A stretch of DNA of 64,000 nucleotides. Source: Candidatus Alcyoniella australis (GTDB taxonomy: Bacteria > Lernaellota > Lernaellaia > JAVCCG01 > Alcyoniellaceae). Location: positions 1 to 64,000 of the forward strand of contig JAVCCG010000093.1 of the NCBI GenBank assembly GCA_030765605.1, given 5' to 3'. Positions 28,482 through 37,620 of the stretch are shown here, in pieces (the first letter of the stretch is position 1; every line of letters begins with the position of its first letter). The notes under the pieces were generated by a model, which was not told where the DNA came from, did not search any database, and saw only the letters and a program-made list of their open reading frames with translations. The position numbers were made by a program, and so were the translations under genes.

Positions 28482-28511
28482 TTGCCCGGCGCAATGCGAT
28501 GGTCCTATAAT
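28482..28511 (+). promoter_or_regulatory. Sigma-70-like promoter
   Basis: TTGCCC (28482-28487), 18 bases, then a perfect TATAAT (28506-28511), 51 bases upstream of the ATG of the exported-protein gene at 28562. Confidence 0.6.
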
Positions 28512-28561
28512 TAAATGATAGAACCAGAGTCGAGCACAGTCGATAGCGAATGGAGTCTGCC

Positions 28562-29206
28562 ATGACGAGAAATTCGTATCCGGTGCTCTTGGCGGTCGTG
28601 ATCCTGACTGTAGCGCTGCCCGCGTTCGGTTTTGCCGCCGACAAGTTCCCCGAGACGTTCGTCGAATGGGCCTGCAACGTGGTCATCGTGCGCGGCGAGA
28701 CCGAGCTGATGCCCACGGACCTGAACTACCCGCGCTACCTGGAGCAGGGCGACGTGCTGCGCATCCCTGCGGACCAGGATCGCTGCAAGCTGGGGATGAG
28801 CAAGGTCAGGCCGGGAATGATGCTCGAGGTAAAAGGGCTGGGTCGAGTGATGTTTCAGGCGCCGATCAAGACCGCTGCCCAGGCAACGGTGGGCATGCGC
28901 GAGAGTTGCCTGCTGCTTTCGCCGGACAAGATGATCGCGGTCTGGACCGACTGCAGCAACGGCGGGATGTTGATCGCGGCCGGACGCGCGTTGGTCCGCT
29001 GCCAGGGAACGGTCAAGGTCGAGCACACCGGCGCCGGTGTCGAGATCTGGGTGACGCGCGGCTCGGCCCAGGTCACGATCGATTCGACCGGCGACCCGAT
29101 CAACGTTGGTTTTAGCCAGGCGCTGATCGTGCCCGACCAGGGCGAAGTTGCCGGCCCGGACTCGCTGCCCCTGGGCGCCAAAGCACCGATGGAGCTGCGG
29201 CGCTGA
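28562..29206 (+). CDS. Exported protein, possibly FecR-like
   Basis: 214 residues from ATG 28562, chosen because GGAG lies six bases before it (ATG 28550 in the same frame has none). The signal peptide ends near FGFAAD. The mature part is beta-rich, with a FecR-like flavour in YLEQGDVLRIPADQD and AAGRALVRCQGTVKVEHTGAG. Three or four Cys residues could form disulfides. Stands alone behind its own promoter. No firm family assignment. Confidence 0.65.
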   Translation: MTRNSYPVLLAVVILTVALPAFGFAADKFPETFVEWACNVVIVRGETELMPTDLNYPRYLEQGDVLRIPADQDRCKLGMSKVRPGMMLEVKGLGRVMFQAPIKTAAQATVGMRESCLLLSPDKMIAVWTDCSNGGMLIAAGRALVRCQGTVKVEHTGAGVEIWVTRGSAQVTIDSTGDPINVGFSQALIVPDQGEVAGPDSLPLGAKAPMELRR

Positions 29207-29405
29207 AGGGTCGAGCAAGGCACGCGAACAAACCTCGGTCGAAATGCCACGAGCCACCCGGCGAACGCTGTCCAAGTATTGCGTTCACAATATTACGCAC
29301 TTCTCTGGCCACGGGATCGGGTGGGCGGAGTTGCCGCCCTCTGAGGCCACGTGCAATAATTCGCCGCGTCCGGATGAATAATCCGGGCTGGTCTGCATTG
29401 CTAAA

Positions 29406-29493
29406 GGAGGGATGGCCGAGCGGCCGAAGGCGCCGGTCTTGAAAACCGGAGAACCGCAAGGTTCCGTGGGTTCGAATCCCACTCCCTCCGCCA
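29406..29493 (+). tRNA. tRNA-Ser (UGA anticodon)
   Basis: Acceptor GGAGGGA pairs with TCCCTCC, discriminator G and an encoded CCA. D arm GCCGAGCGGCCGAAGGC, anticodon stem CCGGT/ACCGG with loop CTTGAAA (anticodon TGA), a long variable arm typical of serine (AGAACCGCAAGGTTC), and T arm GTGGG-TTCGAAT-CCCAC. Confidence 0.95.
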
Positions 29494-29570
29494 TCGTCTG
29501 AATCATGTGGGTTAGCCATTGATCCACATACCAATCCCGCGGCGCGGCAAGCGTCGCTGAGTCAAGTGTT

Positions 29571-29608
29571 TGGTTCGCTCGCGGGTTTTGCAGCAGCTCC
29601 GAGCTGCT
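29571..29608. repeat. Dispersed palindromic repeat, copy E
   Basis: Core CGCTCGCGGGTTTTGC followed by a perfect seven-base-pair hairpin AGCAGCT-CCG-AGCTGCT (29592-29608). It touches the TAG (29607-29609) of the minus-strand DUF2804 gene. Confidence 0.65.
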
Positions 29609-30662
29609 ACCAGGTCGAGGCGTGTTTCTCGGTGCAGCCGAACTGGTTTTTGATCTCGCGGCGCACGCCTTGCTCGTCGACGATGAACCCGTTGAACAGG
29701 CCGAAGGGCTGGAAATACTCCGAGATGATCGGTCCGACCCGGATCGACTCGGAGCGCTGCCCTTGGGGTTCGAACTCGAGCTCGCAACGGCCGTCCAAGG
29801 TGGAGAGCTTCCAGCGATCGAGGGTGTCCTTTGGCACCTCAAAGCGCACTTGGGGCAGCAGCGCGATGGTGTTGCCGCTCCACAGGCAGTTCTCGGTGTG
29901 CTCCCGGCCGTCAAAGGCCGTGCCCTGGGTGAACGAGGCGCCGATCAGCCCGCCCTTTTCATCACGGCCGGCGAAGGTCGCCCAGTTCCAGTAGGTGCGG
30001 AACGGGTAGAACGCCTTGTGCACGTCGAACAGCGCCACGTCGCGCCCACGCTCGAAGGTCAGCTTGCGCTCACCCACGGTCAGCTCGCCCTCGATCGGCG
30101 TGGGCACCTTGTGGGTATAGAACGTGCGGCCCGAGGACATCGGCAACAGTGGGATCAGCGGCTGGACCTCGTCCGGATCCTCGTAGGCGATCACTCGGCC
30201 GGCGAACGCGGGCAGCTTTTTTGTGGCGGCGATGTCGATCTCGATCACGTGCCGCCCCTGGGCGAGTTGATTGTGGATGCGCACCCCATAGCCGGGCAGT
30301 ACGAACGAGCAGGTGTCGTTCCACAGTTCGCGCGGCACACGTACGGCGCCGGGCCGGGCGTTGTGCTTGTGCTCGATCAGCTCACCTGATTCGCGGTCGA
30401 ACACGTAGCACCAGCTGACGTTGAGGTACTGGGCGTTGACCATCGAGAGGCTGACCCAGTGCGTGGGGCTGATCAGCGCCACGTGCTGCCATTCCTTGAG
30501 CCGCAGCTTGCGTATCAGCCGCGGTTCGCGGCTGCCGCGGCCATCGAGCGGGGCGTCGAGCAGGTTGAGTTCGGCGAACTCGCCGAGGTAATAGCCGTAG
30601 TTGACCTGGCCCCCTTGCTCCACGGCCCTTTTCGGAGCAGGCTTGAGCTTTGGTTCGATCAT
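29607..30662 (-). CDS. DUF2804 family protein
   Basis: 351 residues from ATG 30662 (MIEPK), preceded by AAGGGG; an upstream in-frame ATG has no ribosome site. WQHVALISPTHWVSLSMVNA, FYPFRTYWNWATFAG, GLIGASFTQGTAFDG and ENCLWSGNTIALLP match the DUF2804 family, proteins of lipocalin-like fold related to CrtC/AttH hydratases. No signal peptide. The gene at 32590 encodes another protein of this broad fold, with a PATAN-TPR gene between them. Function unknown. Confidence 0.75.
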   Translation of the reverse strand: MIEPKLKPAPKRAVEQGGQVNYGYYLGEFAELNLLDAPLDGRGSREPRLIRKLRLKEWQHVALISPTHWVSLSMVNAQYLNVSWCYVFDRESGELIEHKHNARPGAVRVPRELWNDTCSFVLPGYGVRIHNQLAQGRHVIEIDIAATKKLPAFAGRVIAYEDPDEVQPLIPLLPMSSGRTFYTHKVPTPIEGELTVGERKLTFERGRDVALFDVHKAFYPFRTYWNWATFAGRDEKGGLIGASFTQGTAFDGREHTENCLWSGNTIALLPQVRFEVPKDTLDRWKLSTLDGRCELEFEPQGQRSESIRVGPIISEYFQPFGLFNGFIVDEQGVRREIKNQFGCTEKHASTW

Positions 30663-30737
30663 GGCGACGCCCCTTATTCCCGCATCCGGCGGCAACATTT
30701 TCAAACAATCATGCTCTAACGTCGAATCGGTGTCGCG

Positions 30738-32372
30738 TCAGTTCTTTTTCTTTTTACCCAGCGTATCGACACGTTCGTCCCACTCTTTATCGCGGTCGGA
30801 TCGACGATCGAGGAACTCAGCCAGCGCCTTGTTGCGATCCTCGTCGGATTCCCCGGTCTCGATCGTCCTGATCTCCGACTTGGCGAAGAGGCTCTTGGGA
30901 TTGAACTCCAGCGCCTTGTTTAGCGCCTCGAGCGCCTGTCCCTTTTTACCACCGGCCTTGTACATTAGTCCCAGGCAGATGTAACTCGACTCAGAGCGCG
31001 GGCGCATGATGATGCCCTTCTTGATCAGATCGCGGCCGTGCTTCATCTTTTCGCTATCGCGGCGCTGGTGCTTCAGGAATATTGCCAGACCCAGGGTCGC
31101 GTAATACTCGCCCTCGCTGTCGAAGACCTCGATCGCGCTGTGTAGTTCTTCGATCGCCTTGTCGTACTCAGACTTTGTAAACAGCAGGCCCTCGCCCTTT
31201 TGGCGGAAGATGTCGGAGTTGACTTCGAGGAAGAACTCGTCGAACACCTTGGTTCGGTACTCTTTGCGCTTTTCCGTATCGCGCAAGGTCTGGTAGGCCT
31301 GCTTGGACAGTTTGTAGATCTGTTTATGCAGATGCTGCTCGATCCCCTCGGTGGTTTTCGCGTTTTGCTCGCGCTGGGGTTTGAGCTTGGCCCAGGCCTT
31401 TTCCACCATCTGCGAGTCGGCCGACCAGTGGATGCGCAGCCGTTCAAATCGGTTGAATTTCTCGATGTCCTTGAGATGCTCCCGAAGCTTCTCCATGCGG
31501 ATCGCGTCGGTGTCCTGCCGTGGTTTGTCCAACACTATCAGCGAGCCGGTAAGCAATAGGGCCCAGACCGCGCTGTAGGTTTGGGACTCCTTGAGGTTGG
31601 AGATAATCAGCAGCCGCTGCCATTCCTGGTCGCGATTGAGGATCTCATCCCAGAACTTTTGCATCCCCGTCCCGAAGCCGTAGTCGGAGCTTTTGTACAG
31701 CCGTTTCTCGGCGCGGCCAATGTATTTGGATGAGATCGGCTCAAAGCGCTTGCGCAGTTCCTTCATCGGGTAACGCTTCCAGGCCAGCTGCATTATCAGC
31801 CAAGGGAGCTTGACGTTGGACATCGCCAGCCCGCCGGGCAGCCGCTCGCGATCCTGGAACTCGAAGTCGATACGGTTCCACTCGAACAACGGATAGAGCT
31901 TGGTTTCGATCTGCGCCTTAAGCGTACGGTTGAGCAGCTCCTTGTTCAGCAGCCCGAGCGTGATCAGCGCCTCGCCCTGGCGCAGCTTGCTGCCCGAGGC
32001 CTTTTTCAACGAATTGATCACGTCCTTTTGTTCGACGAACCCGGCCCGCTGTAACACGCGCCCCAGGCACTCTGAGGGGTCGAAGGGGTCGGAGCGCACG
32101 TCGACCAGCCTGCCTTGGACCAGGTATAGGTCGCGCCCCCGATCACCGCAGCGCAGGCGCAGTACGCCGGTGCGCTCCTCGCGGTGGATCACGTTAAACA
32201 TGCGGAAGATGTCGTCGAGCTCCGCTCGGCCGTGCAGTTGTGTGCGAATGCCGACCGATGTTTGCAACGGATCTTGCGCCTGGGGGATTGTGGGCTCGGG
32301 CTGCGACTCGACGGTGATCAGCGAGCGTTCGTCGACAACCCGGCTATCAGGCTTAAATTCGTCGTTAGTCAT
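30738..32372 (-). CDS. PATAN (DUF4388) domain protein with DnaJ-like and TPR regions
   Basis: 544 residues. Residues about 45-200 form a PATAN/DUF4388-like domain (GRAELDDIFRMFNVIHREER; GVLRLRCGDRGRDLYLVQGR). A charged helical middle part (RFERLRIHWSADSQMVEKAW; YQTLRDTEKRKEYRTKVFDE) resembles a J-domain or a linker. The C-terminal 150 residues contain TPR-type repeats (GQALEALNKALEFNPKSLFA). PATAN domains are linked to gliding motility and signalling in Myxococcota-type bacteria. Cytoplasmic, probably a scaffold in a signalling complex. Confidence 0.75.
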   Translation of the reverse strand: MTNDEFKPDSRVVDERSLITVESQPEPTIPQAQDPLQTSVGIRTQLHGRAELDDIFRMFNVIHREERTGVLRLRCGDRGRDLYLVQGRLVDVRSDPFDPSECLGRVLQRAGFVEQKDVINSLKKASGSKLRQGEALITLGLLNKELLNRTLKAQIETKLYPLFEWNRIDFEFQDRERLPGGLAMSNVKLPWLIMQLAWKRYPMKELRKRFEPISSKYIGRAEKRLYKSSDYGFGTGMQKFWDEILNRDQEWQRLLIISNLKESQTYSAVWALLLTGSLIVLDKPRQDTDAIRMEKLREHLKDIEKFNRFERLRIHWSADSQMVEKAWAKLKPQREQNAKTTEGIEQHLHKQIYKLSKQAYQTLRDTEKRKEYRTKVFDEFFLEVNSDIFRQKGEGLLFTKSEYDKAIEELHSAIEVFDSEGEYYATLGLAIFLKHQRRDSEKMKHGRDLIKKGIIMRPRSESSYICLGLMYKAGGKKGQALEALNKALEFNPKSLFAKSEIRTIETGESDEDRNKALAEFLDRRSDRDKEWDERVDTLGKKKKN

Positions 32373-32589
32373 GAAGAGTAAGTCTCCGGTGCCGCCGGCT
32401 GAATGTATATTTCATTGTTCTCTAAACACTATTTTAACCGATCCTCGCGTGTCAACAGAAAACGGAGCAGATCGACCTGGCAAAGTTCGGGTTGTTTCTG
32501 ATTTAATCAAGATCGACTTTTGCCCGGATCGACAACGGAGGCCGGTCGACCAGCGTGCGGGCTGCAACCCGTTTCCCAGGAGCGTGATC

Positions 32590-33603
32590 ATGATCGCCGG
32601 AGAAAAGGAACGAGCCAATCTGCTGCGTTGGGACGGAGAGTCCCGTGGCGCGTACGAGGTCTACTACCTGAAGTTCAATCATCCGCAGAGCCGCACGGCC
32701 TATTGGCTGCGCTATACGCTGACCAGCCCGCTGACCGCTGTGGGCGAGCCGTACTGCGAGCTGTGGGGGATCTTCTTCAACGCCGCCGACCCTTCCAACA
32801 ACTTCGCGCTCAAGGATCGCTTCGCCATCGACCGGCTGCGCTGGGAGCGTGACCGCCTCGATCTGCGGATGGCCGATGCCCAGCTCACGGGCAATTCGTG
32901 CAGCGGCGAACTGGTCCGCGCGGAGCAGGGGCTCTCGCTGCGCTGGAACCTGCGCTTCGACTCGGCGCTGCCCGCGTTTCGGCATTTTCCCACGGAGCTG
33001 ATGTACCGCGCCAAACTGCCCAAGACCAAGGTGATCGCGCCTCACGAGCATGCGCTGTTCCGCGGCTGGATCGAGGTTTGCGGCCGCCGGATCGAGCTCG
33101 ACGGGGTCCCGGGCCAGCAGACCCACATCTGGGGCAGCCAACACGGCCTGCGCTGGGCTTGGGGGCACTGCAACATGTTCGACCAGGATCCCGATGCAAT
33201 CTGGGAGGGACTGCACGCCCAGGTTAAGCTCGGGACGCTGACCAGCCCGCCGATGAAGCTGTTCTACGTGCGCTGCAACGGCCGCGACTACAAGTTCAAC
33301 AGTCTGCGGCAACTGGTGAGCAACGACAGCCGCTGGGAGCTGGGCAAGTGGAGCTTCGAGGCCCGCGGCCCCGAGGCCGTAGCCCGCGGTGAGATTACCT
33401 CGCGCTTCGAGGACCTGATCTGCGTGACCTACATGGACCCCGACGGCTCGAACCTGTGGTGCAACAACAGCAAGGTGGCGCGCATCGATCTCGAGCTGAA
33501 AACGCCGCACGGCGAGCGCATCGCCGAGCTGAGTTCTGACTGGGGCGCGGCAGTGGAGTTCGTCGACCGCCGGATCTATCCCGAAGTCGAGCCCAGTATC
33601 TAA
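32590..33603 (+). CDS. CrtC/AttH-like (tocopherol cyclase-type) lipocalin-fold protein
   Basis: 337 residues from ATG 32590, eight bases after AGGAG (32577-32581). It has paired beta-sheet motifs such as GAYEVYYLKFNHPQSRTAYW, TAVGEPYCELWGIFFN, QQTHIWGSQHGLRWAWGHCN and NGRDYKFNSLRQ, typical of the CrtC/AttH/tocopherol cyclase superfamily. Known members hydrate or cyclise carotenoids, but many are uncharacterised. The frame is open far upstream on paper, but this start fits the family. The fold recalls the DUF2804 protein encoded at 29607. Confidence 0.65.
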   Translation: MIAGEKERANLLRWDGESRGAYEVYYLKFNHPQSRTAYWLRYTLTSPLTAVGEPYCELWGIFFNAADPSNNFALKDRFAIDRLRWERDRLDLRMADAQLTGNSCSGELVRAEQGLSLRWNLRFDSALPAFRHFPTELMYRAKLPKTKVIAPHEHALFRGWIEVCGRRIELDGVPGQQTHIWGSQHGLRWAWGHCNMFDQDPDAIWEGLHAQVKLGTLTSPPMKLFYVRCNGRDYKFNSLRQLVSNDSRWELGKWSFEARGPEAVARGEITSRFEDLICVTYMDPDGSNLWCNNSKVARIDLELKTPHGERIAELSSDWGAAVEFVDRRIYPEVEPSI

Positions 33604-33624
33604 TTCATAAGAGCTTGCGACGGC

Positions 33625-34026
33625 CTATAGCAGGTGCTTGTCGAGCTTGGCTTTGAACAGCTCGAAGTCAAAGGGCTTGAACAGGCAGTCCACGTCCTCC
33701 ATCTCGAGCACCTCGAGCCTGCCGCGGGCAAAGCCGGTGATGAAGATCACCTTGCCCTGCAACTCGGGGTACTTGTCGCAGATCTGCTTGTACAGGTCGA
33801 TGCCCGATTCGCCCTGGAGCGTGACGTCGAGGATCAGCAGGTCGTAGGGTATGCGGCCGTTGTCCTGACGGGCGACGAAGCGCAGGTTGGCCAGCGCATC
33901 TCCGATGTCGGCCGCGGTATGCACCTCGTGCTCGACATCGGTCTTGCTCAGGTAGAGCTTGATGAACTCAGCGGCGATACGGCGTACCGCCGGATCGTTG
34001 TCCACGATCAGGACGCGTTTTTTCAT
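33625..34026 (-). CDS. Single-domain response regulator (CheY-like receiver)
   Basis: 133 residues from ATG 34026 (MKKRVLIVDNDPAVRR). Receiver features: acidic pocket VDNDP, phospho-accepting Asp in YDLLILDVTLQGESG (about residue 72), Thr in VIFITGFARG and Lys in DCLFKPFDFELF. There is no output domain, so it probably signals by protein contact. No histidine kinase is adjacent. It is next to the PATAN protein, a family often found in two-component pathways. Confidence 0.9.
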   Translation of the reverse strand: MKKRVLIVDNDPAVRRIAAEFIKLYLSKTDVEHEVHTAADIGDALANLRFVARQDNGRIPYDLLILDVTLQGESGIDLYKQICDKYPELQGKVIFITGFARGRLEVLEMEDVDCLFKPFDFELFKAKLDKHLL

Positions 34027-34180
34027 TACCAATTATCCGCAAGTACCGCAGGTTCACGCCTACTTGTCTTAATACCCAAATGTTCGGTCGACTGCAAGAT
34101 TAAACTGCGCGGGAGCCGTAGCGCTTCACCCGGATAAGAAAACCGGATACCCTGAGCTGTACTTAAAAGAGAGGTTTTCG

Positions 34181-35167
34181 ATGAAGATCACGCGCAAGCT
34201 GTGTTGGATCGCAGTCCTGGCTGCCGTGATGCTGATCATCGCGCTGGCCGCAGCCTGCGATTCCGGCGATGACGACGACGATACAGATGACGATGTCGCG
34301 GATGACGATACGGCTGACGACGACGACGCGGCCGGAGATGACGACAGCGACGACGACGCGGACCCGCCACCGGGGTGCGACACGCTGCAGGCCGGCTGGA
34401 ACACCGGCTTCATGGTCGACGGCATTGAGCGTTCGTTTTACATCGACCTGCCCAACGGCGTGGAAGAGAGCTGGCCGTGGCCCGTGGTCTTCAACTGGCA
34501 CGGCTATGGCGATACGGCGACCAACATGCGGCGTCTGGTCAGCGGCCAGGTGAACAACGTTGCCATGCCGTTTATCGCCGTGACCCCCGAAAACAGCAAG
34601 GGCATGATCTTTGACTGGGATCTGTTCGACGCCTCAAATCCCGCCAACCGCGAGGTGCGGCTGTTCGACGATCTGCTGGCCCAGATCGACAAGTGCTGGG
34701 GCGTGGACTACGACCACGTGCACACCATGGGCTTCTCGTTCGGCGACGCCGTCTCGTGCATGCTGATGGTCACCCGCGGCGACGTGATCGCCTCGACCGG
34801 CGGCTACTCAGGCGTCTACGCCTCGAATTCGGCCAACACCATAATGTACGCGATGTCCAACTGGCCGGAGCTGACCACGACCAACCAGTATGCCGAGCTG
34901 CGGATCCACGGTGGCATAATGGATATCAACGTGCTGCCGTTTGGCAAGTACGCGGAGAACGACCGGCAATACCTCAACGCGCGCGGCCACGACGTGATCA
35001 TCTGCAACCACGGCAGCCTTCACAACATGGGCCCGAGCAAGATGTCGTCGAGCACAATCATCGAGTTTTTCGCCGACCATCCATTAGGAACCTACAGCTC
35101 GCCCTACGCCGCGGGACTGCCCGCCGACTACCCGGCGTTCTGCGAGTTCAGCCCCAAGACGCCCTAA
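34181..35167 (+). CDS. Poly-Asp lipoprotein esterase (PHB depolymerase/feruloyl esterase-like)
   Basis: 328 residues. The signal peptide ends ALAAAC (Cys about 26), followed by a 35-residue linker almost entirely of Asp, Ala and Thr. The alpha/beta-hydrolase domain begins near residue 66: VVFNWHGYGDTATNMRRLVS gives the oxyanion region, THTMGFSFGDAVS-like GFSFG near residue 185 is the nucleophile elbow, and CNHGSLHNM near 280 holds a possible catalytic His. Similar to polyhydroxybutyrate depolymerase and feruloyl esterase families. Probably surface-anchored. Seventeen bases upstream of the next lipoprotein gene, so the two share an operon. Confidence 0.8.
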   Translation: MKITRKLCWIAVLAAVMLIIALAAACDSGDDDDDTDDDVADDDTADDDDAAGDDDSDDDADPPPGCDTLQAGWNTGFMVDGIERSFYIDLPNGVEESWPWPVVFNWHGYGDTATNMRRLVSGQVNNVAMPFIAVTPENSKGMIFDWDLFDASNPANREVRLFDDLLAQIDKCWGVDYDHVHTMGFSFGDAVSCMLMVTRGDVIASTGGYSGVYASNSANTIMYAMSNWPELTTTNQYAELRIHGGIMDINVLPFGKYAENDRQYLNARGHDVIICNHGSLHNMGPSKMSSSTIIEFFADHPLGTYSSPYAAGLPADYPAFCEFSPKTP

Positions 35168-35183
35168 CTCGGAGGAGGGTGCG

Positions 35184-36149
35184 ATGAAGCGCCGCGGACT
35201 CGTTTGGTTGCTGCTGGTCGCGCTGCTGATTCCGGCGCTGATCATCGCCTGCGCAGTTGAAGACAACGACGATGGCGGTGACGATCCGATCGACGACGAC
35301 GCGGATGGCGACGATGCAGCGGACGACGACGACCTCGACGATGACGACGACATCGAGCCTCCCGATCGCACGATCAGCGTGCTGACGATCAACCTGCAGA
35401 ACGCCTGGTTCAACCCGCGCGAGATCGACCGTCGCGCCGGGTTCGTGGCCGAACTGATGCTCGAACGTGAGGTCGACTTCGTGACGCTGCAGGAGGTGGT
35501 GCAGTTCGGCGACGTGCAGAACCGCGCGCAATACATCGCCGGGCTTGCGGGCTATGAGTACGTCTGGCTGCGCACGCACAACGTGCCGCTGATTTTTGAG
35601 GAAGGCGTGGCCGTGCTCAGCCGTTGGCCGATCGTCTCCAGCGACTCGGTCGAGCTGCCGCATCCCGAGCTGGGCGGAATTTTCACCCGCGCGGTGCTCG
35701 GCGTGATCGCCGACACGCCCCAAGGCGAGCTGGCCTGCTCCTGCTCGCACATGACCACCGCGGACGACGAGGATAAAAAGGCCGACCAGGCGTTGGCCGC
35801 CTACGAGTTCGTCGATAGCCAGCGCAACGGGCTGCCCGGCTGGTTCGCCGGAGACCTCAACGCCGAGCCCGAGACCCTGGCCATGCGCTTTTTGCGCGGC
35901 GAGGCCCAGTATGAGGGGCAGAGCGGCGATCTGCTCGACTCCTGGTCCCAGATCAACCCCGACGATCCGGGCTACAGCTTCCCGGCCGAAGACCCGGACC
36001 GCCGCATCGACTACATCTACCTGGTGCCCTCGGCGGAAGCGCCGACCACGGTGGTGAGCTGCGAGATCGTGTTCGACGAACCGATCGAGAGCCTATGGGT
36101 CTCGGACCACGCGGGCGTGCTCTGCCAGTTCGAGCTGCCCACTTTCTGA
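35184..36149 (+). CDS. Poly-Asp lipoprotein endonuclease/exonuclease/phosphatase family protein
   Basis: 321 residues, ATG after GGAGGAGG. The signal peptide ends LIIAC (Cys about 23), followed by about 35 Asp-rich residues. The EEP domain shows VLTINLQNAW (N-terminal Asn), DFVTLQEVVQFG (Glu), EGVAVLSRWPI, FAGDLNAEPETL (Asp-Leu-Asn), RRIDYIYL and SDHAGVLCQF (final Asp-His). This is the full set of metal and catalytic residues of DNase I-like hydrolases; substrates could be nucleic acid or phospholipid. Surface-anchored. Same operon as the esterase upstream. Confidence 0.85.
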   Translation: MKRRGLVWLLLVALLIPALIIACAVEDNDDGGDDPIDDDADGDDAADDDDLDDDDDIEPPDRTISVLTINLQNAWFNPREIDRRAGFVAELMLEREVDFVTLQEVVQFGDVQNRAQYIAGLAGYEYVWLRTHNVPLIFEEGVAVLSRWPIVSSDSVELPHPELGGIFTRAVLGVIADTPQGELACSCSHMTTADDEDKKADQALAAYEFVDSQRNGLPGWFAGDLNAEPETLAMRFLRGEAQYEGQSGDLLDSWSQINPDDPGYSFPAEDPDRRIDYIYLVPSAEAPTTVVSCEIVFDEPIESLWVSDHAGVLCQFELPTF

Positions 36150-36204
36150 GCGGTCCCAGCCTGGGTTAGACTGTTCCCCACTTTCAACGTACAGGAGTAA
36201 GCGG

Positions 36205-37620
36205 ATGCCGGAATCCCAGCCTCGGATCGACGCCCAGCGCAAGAAGCAGATTGAGAAGGTATTCGGCAGGCACGTCAACCTCGGCCAGGTCAAGTACCTC
36301 AAGGCCGGGCACCTCGACGTGTTGGAGACCCAGCGCAAGGGGGTCAACTTCACCGACCCGCTGACCGGTCGCGAGTTCATCGACTGCTTTACCTCGGCCG
36401 GCTGCTTTAACGTCGGTCGCCACAACGAAGAGGTGATGCGCGCGTTGGACGCGGCGTTGGACGAGCTGGACATGGGCTCGTTCTACCTGCCCAGCGAGGC
36501 CAAGCTGGAGTTGGCCAGGCGGCTGGTCGAGCTGGCGCCGGGTGATCTGAGCCGCGTACTGTTCGCCGCGGGCGGCGGCGACGCGGTGGACTGCGCGATC
36601 AAGCTCGCGCGCGGGGCCACGGGCCGCCCCGAGGTGATTTCGACGATCAAGGGCTATCACGGGCACACCGGGTTCGCCCTTTCGGCCAACGGCAAAGAGC
36701 ACTATCGCGACTACTGCGAGCCGCTGATTCCGGGCTTCAAGTTTGCGCCGTTCAACAACCTGGCCGCAATCAAGGCCCTGGTCGGCAAGCAGACCGCGGC
36801 GATCATCGTCGAGCCGATTCAGGGCGAGGCCGGGATCTTCGTGGGCGACGATCAATATTTGCGCGGCCTGCGCAGGCTGTGCGACGAGCACGGCTGCCTG
36901 CTGATCTTCGACGAGATCCAGACCGGGTTCGGCCGCACGGGCAAGCTCTGGGCCTGCGAGCACTCCGGCGTGATTCCCGACGTGATGACCCTGGCCAAGT
37001 CGATCGGCGCGGGGCTTTACCCCAACGCGGCGGTGCTCTATCGCCCGCGCGAAAATCTTGCGGCCTACGTCGAGGGCAACCCGCAGTTCCACATCAGCTA
37101 CTCCGGCGGCACCGACCTGGGCTGCCGCGTATCGCTGGCCGTGATCGACTTCATCGTGCGCGAGCGGCTGTGGGAGAACGCCGAGCGCCAGGGAGCTAAG
37201 CTGCGCGAGGTTTTGGAACAACTGATGGCCGAGAATCCGAAGATCATCAAACAGGTGCGCGGCAAGGGGCTGATGATCGGCATCGAGTACATCCACGAGT
37301 TCCTCGGGCCGATGATGTCCGACGCCCTGGCGCAGAACGGCGTGTTCGCGGCCTACTCGGGCAACGCGCCCCAGGTGATGCGCTTTATGGCGCCGATCGT
37401 GATCAACGATGAGCAGCTCGAACGCTTGATCGTTGCGATTCGCAACTCGATTGACTCGATGAAGAAGCTGCTGCCGCTGGCGCTGCCCGCAGCGCGCGTG
37501 CCCGCGTTGCTGCGAATGCTCAACAACGAGCAGGCGCAGATCGTGCTCTTTGGCCTGATCCGACGCGTCGAGGACGCGGCTGCGGCTGCATCGTCCGCGT
37601 TTAAAGGGGGTGAGCGATGA
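36205..37620 (+). CDS. Class III PLP-dependent aminotransferase
   Basis: 471 residues. DVLETQRKGVNFTDPLTGRE, FDEIQTGFGRTGKLWACEHS and PDVMTLAKSIGAG show the fold-type I class III (OAT/GABA-T) signature. The Schiff-base Lys is K265 in LAKSIGAG, and the PLP-stacking motif KGYHGHTGF (about 148-156) is intact. The C-terminal 45 residues are extra. It transfers amino groups, probably from an omega-amine, to a keto acid; the substrate is unknown. Four-base overlap (ATGA) with the next gene. Confidence 0.9.
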   Translation: MPESQPRIDAQRKKQIEKVFGRHVNLGQVKYLKAGHLDVLETQRKGVNFTDPLTGREFIDCFTSAGCFNVGRHNEEVMRALDAALDELDMGSFYLPSEAKLELARRLVELAPGDLSRVLFAAGGGDAVDCAIKLARGATGRPEVISTIKGYHGHTGFALSANGKEHYRDYCEPLIPGFKFAPFNNLAAIKALVGKQTAAIIVEPIQGEAGIFVGDDQYLRGLRRLCDEHGCLLIFDEIQTGFGRTGKLWACEHSGVIPDVMTLAKSIGAGLYPNAAVLYRPRENLAAYVEGNPQFHISYSGGTDLGCRVSLAVIDFIVRERLWENAERQGAKLREVLEQLMAENPKIIKQVRGKGLMIGIEYIHEFLGPMMSDALAQNGVFAAYSGNAPQVMRFMAPIVINDEQLERLIVAIRNSIDSMKKLLPLALPAARVPALLRMLNNEQAQIVLFGLIRRVEDAAAAASSAFKGGER

